64,000 nucleotides of DNA, taken from the NCBI GenBank assembly GCA_025056865.1, contig JANWVO010000054.1:1-64000 (forward strand). The letters run 5' to 3'. Of this stretch, positions 58,301 to 64,000 are shown piece after piece. The DNA comes from Bryobacteraceae bacterium. Lineage in GTDB: Bacteria > Acidobacteriota > Terriglobia > Bryobacterales > Bryobacteraceae. The notes beneath the pieces were generated by a model. That model saw nothing but the letters and a program-made list of their open reading frames with translations, had not been told where the DNA came from and did no database searches. Each line of letters starts with the position of its first letter. Position 1 is the stretch's first letter. The position numbers and the translations under genes are program-made.

Positions 58301-58802
58301 TGCCGCGTCCGCCGCCGCCGTGAGCGGCCTTGAGGATCAGCGGGTAGCCGGTGGATTCGGCGGCCTTGCGCGCCTGCGCCAGCGTGCGCACCGGATGATC
58401 GCTGCCATCGAGCGTCGGCACGCCGGCGCGCCGCGCCAGCCGCCGCGCCGCGGTCTTGTCCCCCAACTGCTCGAGCAGCTCCGGGCTGGGCCCCACGAAG
58501 GTGATGCCCGCCTCCTGGCAGGCGCGCGCCAGCCGCGGGTTTTCGCTGAGGAATCCGTAGCCAGGATGAATGGCATCGACTCCCTTCTCCTTCGCCAGCG
58601 CGACGATGCCATGGATGTCGAGATATGCCTGCACGGGGCCCAGCCCCTGGCCCACCAGATACGCCTCGTCCGCCTTGAACCGGTGCAGGCTCAGCCGGTC
58701 CTCCTGGCTGTAGATGGCCACGGTCTGCAAGCCCAGTTCGTTGGCAGCGCGAAAGATGCGGATCGCGATCTCGCCCCGGTTCAGGGCCATCAGCTTCCTC
58801 AT
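55353..58802 (-). CDS. pyc: pyruvate carboxylase
   Basis: 1149-residue biotin enzyme making oxaloacetate from pyruvate and bicarbonate. Residues 1-450 are biotin carboxylase (KLMALNRGEIAIRIF, HGGGGRGMRIV, EVNPRIQVEHTVTE). About 540-830 is the carboxyltransferase barrel (LLTDTTMRDAHQSLMATRMR, with Asp-Thr-Thr-Met-Arg-Asp; HFHTHDTSG metal site). About 1075-1149 is the biotin carrier with biotin Lys in LEAMKMQT near 1113. The whole multidomain chain is intact. The start is ATG 58802, and TAGCCT lies 7 nt before it. Confidence 0.97.
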   Translation of the reverse strand: MRKLMALNRGEIAIRIFRAANELGLQTVAIYSQEDRLSLHRFKADEAYLVGQGLGPVQAYLDIHGIVALAKEKGVDAIHPGYGFLSENPRLARACQEAGITFVGPSPELLEQLGDKTAARRLARRAGVPTLDGSDHPVRTLAQARKAAESTGYPLILKAAHGGGGRGMRIVHRSEDLEARFHEASQEALAAFGNGELLVERYIRHAKHIEVQVLGDTHGNLVHLWERDCSVQRRHQKIVEVAPAFSLDLKLREALCEAALRLCRTAGYFSAGTVEFLVDTDTGDWFFIEVNPRIQVEHTVTEVVTGIDIVRAQIQVAQGLALHSPEMAIPPQEEIRVFGAALQCRITTEDPSKNFVPDYGRITTYRSPAGFGIRLDGASAYGGAVITPYYDSLLVKITAWGNDFRVACQRMDRALREFRIRGVKTNIPFLENVVNHPDFQAGKATTTFLETHPELFRFRPRQDRATRLLSYLAEVAVNGNPEMARRRPPEVLRQPPVPPHNPAPAPPGTRQLLQQLGPEGFAKWVLQQKRLLLTDTTMRDAHQSLMATRMRTYDMLQIANFYAHSLSGLFSLEMWGGATFDVAMRFLLEDPWVRLQKLRKEIPNICFQMLLRASNAVGYTAYPDNAVRRFVEVAAQEGIDIFRIFDSLNWLPNMKVAMEAVRRTNAVCEAAFCYTGDILDPKRDKYPLQYYVRLAKELEKMGAHILAIKDMAGLVKPYAAYRLVKALKDEISIPIHFHTHDTSGVNAASILKAVEAGVDIADAAISSMSGSTSQPNLNSIVAALQHDPKRATGLDFEALNACSDYWETVRANYAPFDTAPRSGTADVYIHEMPGGQYTNLREQAESLGLGHRWPEIARMYAEVNRAFGDIVKVTPSSKVVGDMALFLIQHGMTVHEFENLGPNHSLNIPNSVVEMFEGALGEPEGGWPPKIASVILKGRKPKRGRPGAKLAPIDWEETRTLIEKKTGHKPSETDVLSYVMYPDVYLKFDKARATYGDLTVLPSPAFFYGLKAGEEITVDIEPGKTLIIKYTATGDAHPDGTRTVFFELNGQPREITVRDRSIKAEVRTQPKADPTKEGHVAAPIPGAVTSIAVELNQTVKQGDKLLVLEAMKMQTTVYAPISGKVTERHVSVGQTVEPKDLLLVITPVS

Positions 58803-58809
58803 ATGAGTA

Positions 58810-58819
58810 AGGCTAGCAT
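58810..58819. promoter_or_regulatory. back-to-back -10 elements, pyc / 58872 gene
   Basis: AGGCTAGCAT holds plus TAGCAT (58814-58819) and minus TAGCCT (58815 to 58810), sharing TA. The pyc ATG lies 7 nt after its element. The plus gene has a longer leader with ribosome site GAGGAGAAG. Confidence 0.5.
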
Positions 58820-58871
58820 GAGGGAACTTTCGTCCTTCCCCATCCGTAATGGGCTAGGTGAGGAGAAGCGC

Positions 58872-59804
58872 ATGCGAGTTTTGACCACGCTGGCGGCGGC
58901 AGCGGCCCTCTCGGCTCTTGCAGGCTGCGACTGGATGGATCCTTCTGAATGGGGCCAGATGCAGAGGTACAAGGAGCCCTGGTCGGCGAAGGAGAAGCTG
59001 GCCAGCGGCGGGCGTGTGACGCTGGAAACCTTCAACGGGAAGATCGAACTCTTCGGCTGGGACCGGGAAGAGGCGTCGATCGAGGTGCTGAAATACGCCG
59101 CGCGGGAAGAGACGCTTTCGCAGATGGATGTCGACGTAACGGCTGATGCCGGCTCGCTGCGCGTGCGCGTGCGCCAGCCTGGCCCGGGCTGCAACTGCGG
59201 CGCGAGCCTGACCGTGCGTCTGCCGCGCAGAGTGATCCTTGAGGACGCCCGCACCTCGAACGGCTCGGTGTCGCTGGAGTCGCTCGAGGGCAGCGGCAGG
59301 GCGACGACCTCGAACGGCAGCCTCCGTGCATGGGACGTGCGCGGGGACTGGACGCTGCGCACGTCGAACGGAGCCGTCGAGCTGGACCGCGTGGAAGGCT
59401 CTTTCCTCGCGCGGACCAGCAACGGGCGGATCCGTGTGAGCGCACTGAAGGGCAAAGCGGATGTCGAGACGTCGAACGGTTCGATCGATGCCGAGATCCG
59501 CGAACCGGAACAGGGCGCGCCGCTGGCTTTCCGCAGCTCGAACGGATCTGTCACGGTGAAGTTCGAACGGTGGGGGCAGAACCCGCTGCGCGTGGTTACG
59601 TCGAATGCCTCCATCACGCTCGTGCTGCCCGATGGGGTGAACGCCGACGTCCGCGCGGTGACCAGCAACGGGCGCATCACCAGCGATTTCGAAGTGGCCT
59701 CGCGCGAATGGGGCAGGCACCGCCTGGAAGGACGTCTGGGCGGCGGCGGCGAAAGGCTGGACTTGACGACGTCCAACGGCAACATCCGGCTGGTGCGCCG
59801 CTGA
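58872..59804 (+). CDS. DUF4097-type repeat lipoprotein
   Basis: 310 residues. Lipobox LSALAGC gives a lipoprotein. The mature chain is built from about ten turns of roughly 20 residues, each with a TSNG-type corner: TSNGSVSLESL, TSNGSLRAWDV, TSNGAVELDRV, TSNGRIRVSAL, TSNGSIDAEI, SSNGSVTVKF, TSNASITLVL, TSNGRITSDF, TSNGNIRLV. This is the pattern of the DUF4097 putative beta-helix, a family of unknown role often near envelope-stress genes. ATG at 58872 has GAGGAG upstream. Its stop is 1 bp from the converging gene. Confidence 0.85.
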   Translation: MRVLTTLAAAAALSALAGCDWMDPSEWGQMQRYKEPWSAKEKLASGGRVTLETFNGKIELFGWDREEASIEVLKYAAREETLSQMDVDVTADAGSLRVRVRQPGPGCNCGASLTVRLPRRVILEDARTSNGSVSLESLEGSGRATTSNGSLRAWDVRGDWTLRTSNGAVELDRVEGSFLARTSNGRIRVSALKGKADVETSNGSIDAEIREPEQGAPLAFRSSNGSVTVKFERWGQNPLRVVTSNASITLVLPDGVNADVRAVTSNGRITSDFEVASREWGRHRLEGRLGGGGERLDLTTSNGNIRLVRR

Positions 59805-59805
59805 A

Positions 59806-60969
59806 CTATCTGCCGGCGCGCGTCCGCCTGGCCACCTGGAGGTTCGAAGCGACCCGGCCCGCGCCATATCCGATGCGGAATTTCAGCGGCTTCACGCGGC
59901 GGCGAGGATCGTCATAGGCGGCGCGCAGATCCGGCTGCGCGCGGAACTGGAACGACTTCCCGTAGGGCTTCTCGTATTCGCCGTAAAGCTGCACGTCCCA
60001 GCCGCCAGACGCGAGAAAGCGCCACGGAATGCCGCTGTCATCCTGAAGGATCAGCGCGGAGCGCTCGAGAATCAGCGTGCGGATCCGCGTGAAGCTGCGG
60101 TCGTGCAGCATGTAGGACGTGGCTTTCAGCATCGTGCAGGGCGCGCCCAGCCCGTTGACGAATCGAACGAATGGCGTGTTCGAGCGCAGATGGGCGTCGT
60201 CGAGGTTCAGCGAGATGTAAACGAGCGTTGCCGGGCGGCGCCCGTCCGGATCGATGAGCTCGAGGCGCAGGCCGCGGTTGTGGCCGAACTCCGCGCGGCG
60301 GACGTCTTCGGGCCGGCGCACCACCCGCCCCTGCGCGTCCAGTTGGACGTACTCGTGTCCGGTGATGCCATAGCCCGCGCGGGCAAGCTGGATCAGCAGC
60401 GGCTCAGCCACTCCATCCGTGATCTGGCCGCGTAACTGACGGTCCATCTCGCGGGTTACGAAGAAGCTCTTCCTGAGCAGCGAAGCCAGCGTGTCAGCCA
60501 GAGGGAGAAGCCTCGGCTCCAGCTTCTCGGGCGGCAGATCCGCGGCGCCCGGCACGCGGCCGGGCGGCTCCAGCGCGGCCATGACGTACATCCTTCTCCC
60601 GGGAAAGAAGGCGAGCATCGTCAGGGCGTCAGCGCCGGAGAAAGGATAGAACACGGGGCATTGCAGATCCTCGCGGCGGCTGAGCTCCTCCCGGGCAAAC
60701 TCCCGCATCGCGGGCAGGCGCCGTTCCTCGTAATCCCGGAACATCCCGTTCAGGCGGCCTGCGTGCGCCTTCCACGCCGGGTCTGACTCGAGCGGCTTGA
60801 AGGGACTGACGCCGCGCCCGGGCAGGCCGGCTAGGAACCGGGCCACGTCGTCCGCCTCCGAAGGCACGGCCCTGCGGTCCGCCGCGTGCCGTTCCTGCCG
60901 GCTGCGGCAGGCTGGAGCCAGCAGCACAGTCAGCAGGAGGAGCAGAGCAGAAAAGACCCGCAACAGCAC
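59806..60969 (-). CDS. exported protein of unknown function, possible lipoprotein
   Basis: 387 residues from GTG 60969 (GGAGAAAGA upstream; TATCAT 10-15 bp before). The N-terminal LLRVFSALLLLLTVLLAPAC is a signal sequence with a Cys that only loosely fits a lipobox. The body is mixed alpha/beta with no motif I recognise: PVFYPFSGADALTMLAFFPG, ITGHEYVQLDAQGRVVRRPE and LKATSYMLHDRSFTRIRTLI are well-formed, conserved-looking segments. The text DDSGIPWRFLASGGWDVQLY, followed by GEYEKPYGKSFQFRAQPDL, suggests a complete folded domain. Confidence 0.75.
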   Translation of the reverse strand: MLLRVFSALLLLLTVLLAPACRSRQERHAADRRAVPSEADDVARFLAGLPGRGVSPFKPLESDPAWKAHAGRLNGMFRDYEERRLPAMREFAREELSRREDLQCPVFYPFSGADALTMLAFFPGRRMYVMAALEPPGRVPGAADLPPEKLEPRLLPLADTLASLLRKSFFVTREMDRQLRGQITDGVAEPLLIQLARAGYGITGHEYVQLDAQGRVVRRPEDVRRAEFGHNRGLRLELIDPDGRRPATLVYISLNLDDAHLRSNTPFVRFVNGLGAPCTMLKATSYMLHDRSFTRIRTLILERSALILQDDSGIPWRFLASGGWDVQLYGEYEKPYGKSFQFRAQPDLRAAYDDPRRRVKPLKFRIGYGAGRVASNLQVARRTRAGR

Positions 60970-61092
60970 TCTTTCTCCATGATAGGGACAGGCGCACCCG
61001 GCGGCGGAATTGCAAAACGAACCGAAGACGGGCCTGCCGGTGAAGACGGGGTGGAGAGTGCTGATGCGCGCCAGCAGCGAATGGCCAGCCGC

Positions 61093-61098
61093 TAAAAT
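61093..61098 (+). promoter_or_regulatory. -10 element of cstA
   Basis: TAAAAT ends 8 nt before the cstA ATG (61106), a leaderless or near-leaderless arrangement. No -35 of quality is seen. Confidence 0.45.
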
Positions 61099-61105
61099 CT
61101 TGGCA

Positions 61106-63151
61106 ATGGGGAAACTGTTGCGCACCACGGCATGGGTGCTGGTGGCTGCCGCCGGCGCGTTTGCGCTCGCCGGGGTCGCGCTCCGGCGCGGCGAGGCAGT
61201 CAACAGCGCTTGGCTGGTAACGGCCGCCGTCTGCACCTATCTGGCCGCATACCGCTTCTACTCGGCATTCATCGCGGCGAAGGTCATGGCGCTTGACGAC
61301 CGCCGGGCGACGCCTGCCGAGCGGCTCCGCAACGGCCATGACTTCGAGCCGACCAACAAGTGGATCGTCTTCGGCCACCACTTCGCGGCAATCGCCGGCC
61401 CGGGGCCGCTGGTGGGACCCACGCTGGCGGCACAGTTCGGCTACCTGCCGGGCACGCTGTGGATCATCCTTGGCGTCGTGCTCGGCGGAGCGGTGCAGGA
61501 TTTCGTGATCCTGTTCGCCAGCGTGCGGCGCGACGGCAAGTCGCTCGGGCAGATGGCCCGCGAGGAGATCGGCCGCGTTGGCGGAGGCATCGCGCTGCTG
61601 ACGGTGCTGCTGATCATGATCATCCTGCTGGCGGTGATCGGCCTGGTGGTGGTCAATGCGCTGAAGGGCAGCCCGTGGGGCACTTTCACGATTGCGGCGA
61701 CGATGCCGATCGCCGTCTTCATGGGGCTTTACCTCCGCTACTGGCGGCCCGGGCGGGTGCTGGAAGTGTCGGTGATCGGATTCCTGCTTGTCGTGGCATC
61801 GATCTTCGCGGGCGAGTGGGTGGCGCACCATCCGGTGTTCGGCCCGTGGTTCACCCTGGGCGGGCTGGCACTCGCCGTGGCGCTGATCCTTTATGGCTAC
61901 GCCGCCTCGGCATTGCCGGTGTGGCTGCTGCTGGCGCCGCGCGACTACCTCAGCACGTTCGTCAAGCTGGGCGTGGTGCTGCTGCTGGGCCTTGGCGTGC
62001 TGATCGTGCGCCCGGATCTCCAGATGCCTGCCCTGACGCAGTTCACCGATGGCAACGGGCCGATTTTCGCGGGCCGGATCTTCCCCTTCTGCTTCATTAC
62101 CATCGCCTGCGGCGCCATCAGCGGCTTCCATTCGCTGATCAGTTCCGGCACGACGCCGAAGCTGATTGCGCGCGAGAGCCACATCCGCCCGGTCGGCTAC
62201 GGATCGATGCTGCTGGAAAGCTTCGTGGCGATGATGGCGATGGTGGCGGCGTGCGCGCTCGAGCCGGGCGTGTTCTTTGCGGTGAACTCACCGGCGGGCA
62301 TCGTGGGCGCGACGCCGGAGGCGGCGGCGGCCACAATCAGCGGCTGGGGCTACCCCGTGACCCCGCAGCAGATGCAGGAGCTGGCGAAACACGTCGGCGA
62401 GGAGACGCTGTTCTACCGCACCGGCGGGGCGCCTTCGCTCGCGCTCGGCATGGCGCATATCTTCTCGCGTATTGCCGGCAACGAAGCGGTGCTGCGCTTC
62501 TGGTACCACTTCGCCATCATGTTCGAGGCGCTCTTCATCCTCACAGTGATCGACGCCGGCACGCGCGTGGGGCGCTTCATGCTCCAGGACTTCCTCGGGC
62601 ATCTGTGGAAGCCACTGGGGCGGACGAGCTGGATGCCCTCGGTGCTGCTGACCAGCGCGCTCATCGTGGCCGCGTGGGGCTACTTTCTCGTGCAGGGGGT
62701 GCTGGACCCGCTTGGAGGCATCAACTCGCTGTGGCCGCTGTTCGGCATCGCCAACCAGCTTCTGGCCGCAGTGGCGCTGTGCGTGGCGACGACGATCCTC
62801 ATCAAGATGCACGGGGCGAAGCACATGTGGATCACCATCGTGCCGCTCGCCTGGCTGGTGACGGTGACTTTCGCCGGAGCATGGCAGAAGATCTTCAGCA
62901 GCGCGCCCCGCGTGGGGTTCCTCGCGCAGGCGCGGCTGCTGGAGGCCGGGCCGCAGACGGCGCAGACGAGGCAGCTCATCTTCAACAACCGGCTGGACGC
63001 CGTCGTCTGCGGCATCTTCCTGGTTCTCGTCGCCGCCATCCTGATCGACTCGATCCGGGTGTGGGCGGGACTGTTGCGGGGCACCCGCGAGGCGCGGAGC
63101 TTCGAAGCGCCGTTTGTGCCGTCGCGGCTGGAGGCGGAGGAACTCGGATGA
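61106..63151 (+). CDS. cstA: CstA-family carbon-starvation/pyruvate or peptide transporter
   Basis: 681-residue inner-membrane carrier with about 16-18 hydrophobic segments. Typical text: [88 protein letters not shown]. coli relatives (CstA, BtsT) take up peptides and pyruvate respectively. The next gene, ybdD-type, overlaps by ATGA, as in the E. coli cstA-ybdD pair. Nearby pyruvate carboxylase hints at pyruvate use but the two are not in one operon. Confidence 0.95.
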   Translation: MGKLLRTTAWVLVAAAGAFALAGVALRRGEAVNSAWLVTAAVCTYLAAYRFYSAFIAAKVMALDDRRATPAERLRNGHDFEPTNKWIVFGHHFAAIAGPGPLVGPTLAAQFGYLPGTLWIILGVVLGGAVQDFVILFASVRRDGKSLGQMAREEIGRVGGGIALLTVLLIMIILLAVIGLVVVNALKGSPWGTFTIAATMPIAVFMGLYLRYWRPGRVLEVSVIGFLLVVASIFAGEWVAHHPVFGPWFTLGGLALAVALILYGYAASALPVWLLLAPRDYLSTFVKLGVVLLLGLGVLIVRPDLQMPALTQFTDGNGPIFAGRIFPFCFITIACGAISGFHSLISSGTTPKLIARESHIRPVGYGSMLLESFVAMMAMVAACALEPGVFFAVNSPAGIVGATPEAAAATISGWGYPVTPQQMQELAKHVGEETLFYRTGGAPSLALGMAHIFSRIAGNEAVLRFWYHFAIMFEALFILTVIDAGTRVGRFMLQDFLGHLWKPLGRTSWMPSVLLTSALIVAAWGYFLVQGVLDPLGGINSLWPLFGIANQLLAAVALCVATTILIKMHGAKHMWITIVPLAWLVTVTFAGAWQKIFSSAPRVGFLAQARLLEAGPQTAQTRQLIFNNRLDAVVCGIFLVLVAAILIDSIRVWAGLLRGTREARSFEAPFVPSRLEAEELG

Positions 63152-63327
63152 AGCAGGTACTGCGGACGTTCTGGGGCACGCTGGCGGAGATCCTGCGCGA
63201 GCTGGCCGACGAGCGCGCCTACGAGCGGCACCTGCGCCTGCACGGGCGCGCTCCTTCCGGGCAAGAGTGGCGCCGCTTCAGCGAAGAACGGCTGCGGATG
63301 AAGTACCAGCGGCCGCGCTGCTGCTAA
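63148..63327 (+). CDS. ybdD: YbdD/YjiX small protein
   Basis: 59 residues. [38 protein letters not shown] and the ending RPRCC match the YbdD/YjiX (DUF466) family, which ends in Cys-Cys and is always found beside CstA-type carriers. In E. coli it is needed for pyruvate transport by BtsT/CstA. It overlaps cstA by 4 bp, so the two are translated together. The Cys-Cys end has sometimes been misread as a selenoprotein; there is no UGA here. Confidence 0.9.
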   Translation: MKQVLRTFWGTLAEILRELADERAYERHLRLHGRAPSGQEWRRFSEERLRMKYQRPRCC

Positions 63328-63336
63328 CAGACCGGC

Positions 63337-64000
63337 TCAGGAGAGCACGGGAAGCTCCGGGCGCCGCCGCTCTTCCGGGATGGGCACTTCCGCAGGCGTC
63401 GTATACACGGGTTTCGCGCCGTTCGAAAAGTCGAGGTACAACTTTCGCCGCAGGATCCACTCCGGGAAATGCGCCAGCCGGAACAGCGGCCATTTCATTG
63501 CGGGCCCGAACAATTTCCGGCCCAGCAGGTAGTAATAAATGGGAATTCCGATGTTGAATTTCCAATGAACGCTGCGCTGGCGGCGGAAGAAATCGATGTT
63601 ATACCGCCAGCAGGTGAAGAAGAATTCCCACTGAAGGTCGGTCAGGCGGGCGATCTTCGCGCCGTCTTTCGTGGCCAGCTTCGTGTCCTCGAGCGGCACG
63701 AACAGCGTCGGGATGACGCACCATTTGGCGTCCTTCAGCGCGAAGAGCAGATCGAGCGACTGCTTGGTGTCTTCCCGCGTTTCGCCCGGCAGCCCGATGA
63801 TGAACGTGCACATCGGGAACCAGTTGGCGCGGTTCATGATCTCCATGCCCTTCAGCACCACGTCGGGCCACTGCTCGGGGCGGAACGGGTAGCTCTTGCC
63901 CTTCATGAACTGCTTGAAGAGGCGCACCGAGCCGGTCTCCAGCCCGACGAACATCATCGCGTAGCGATGCTCGGGATGCGTGGACGCGGGATGCTGGTTG
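63337..64000 (-). CDS. radical-SAM protein, C-terminal part (runs off the right edge)
   Basis: 221 residues are visible, continuing past 64000. MMFVGLETGSVRLFKQFMKG and MCTFIIGLPGETREDTKQSL are typical of the later barrel strands of B12-binding radical-SAM enzymes. The CxxxCxxC cluster motif lies outside the window. A basic C-terminal extension with RRQRSVHWKFNIGIPIYYYL and a Pro-rich tail follows. The BchE/hopanoid-type (HpnP, HpnJ) group is one candidate. The start is upstream of the window, so no internal ATG should be taken. Confidence 0.85.
   Translation of the reverse strand, partial: NQHPASTHPEHRYAMMFVGLETGSVRLFKQFMKGKSYPFRPEQWPDVVLKGMEIMNRANWFPMCTFIIGLPGETREDTKQSLDLLFALKDAKWCVIPTLFVPLEDTKLATKDGAKIARLTDLQWEFFFTCWRYNIDFFRRQRSVHWKFNIGIPIYYYLLGRKLFGPAMKWPLFRLAHFPEWILRRKLYLDFSNGAKPVYTTPAEVPIPEERRRPELPVLS

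Noticed and set aside
63148-63327. Possible selenoprotein (Cys-Cys end of the YbdD-type protein)
   Set aside because: The codons are ordinary TGC followed by a TAA stop; no in-frame TGA and no SECIS-like element.

Overview
The window is about 64 kb of GC-rich, densely coded bacterial chromosome with no mobile element, phage gene, CRISPR array, rRNA or tRNA that I can see. Gene content fits an acidobacterium, most likely of the Bryobacterales/Solibacter type. The reasons are an Oar-like outer-membrane barrel, many Tat-exported sugar enzymes (oxidoreductase, isomerase, deacetylase), a PQQ-dependent dehydrogenase, CstA/YbdD, and very compact operons. This placement is inference from family content, not from a marker gene.

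Layout. 1-7690: a chemotaxis operon, cheW-mcp-cheA-cheR-cheD-cheY-cheX-cheB. 7695-12828 (minus): ileS-lspA-unknown-glycosyltransferase. 12917-14208: a degenerate protease/TPR protein and a small Tudor-like protein. 14252-18603: purQ-purL-purF. 18605-19949: RlmB-type rRNA methyltransferase, divergent from a MerR regulator. 19967-21867: a near-consensus sigma-28 promoter driving flbD-motA-motB. 21980-25829 (minus): a four-gene operon of a 2-hydroxyacid dehydrogenase, a Tat-exported deacetylase, a Tat-exported TIM-barrel isomerase and a thioredoxin-fold protein. 25957-29677: a beta-hydroxyacid dehydrogenase, then a candidate structured RNA with its own promoter, then dxr and rseP. 29703-36781: small unknown genes, GH30 glycosidase, mannonate dehydratase, an SdpI-like protein and purA.

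36795-43309 holds a 1467-codon minus-strand gene joining a heparinase/alginate-lyase-type enzyme to an outer-membrane receptor barrel, divergent from a PQQ dehydrogenase carrying an inserted haem-c domain. 43316-49430 is a nitrate-to-ammonium module: a minus-strand operon of porin, tetrahaem cytochrome and NapA-like reductase, facing a plus-strand nrfH-nrfA pair. A TGTGA-N6-TCACA operator lies between them, about 42 bp from both predicted transcription starts. 49455-51544 is fmt-argJ. 51659-58802 has a secreted hydrolase, a pair of hairpin repeats, a VOC protein, bacteriohemerythrin, a Gfo/Idh/MocA enzyme and pyruvate carboxylase. 58872-63327 has a DUF4097-type lipoprotein, an unknown exported protein and cstA-ybdD. 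A radical-SAM gene runs off the right edge.

Two themes cut across the window. Many genes have a -10-like hexamer only 6-15 nt before the start codon and no Shine-Dalgarno sequence, which suggests leaderless or near-leaderless mRNAs. At four divergent gene pairs the two -10 elements share a central TA within a 10-bp motif, which suggests bidirectional promoters. The most novel items are the lyase-barrel fusion, the pseudoknot-capable RNA before dxr, and the shared operator of the nitrate/nitrite module.
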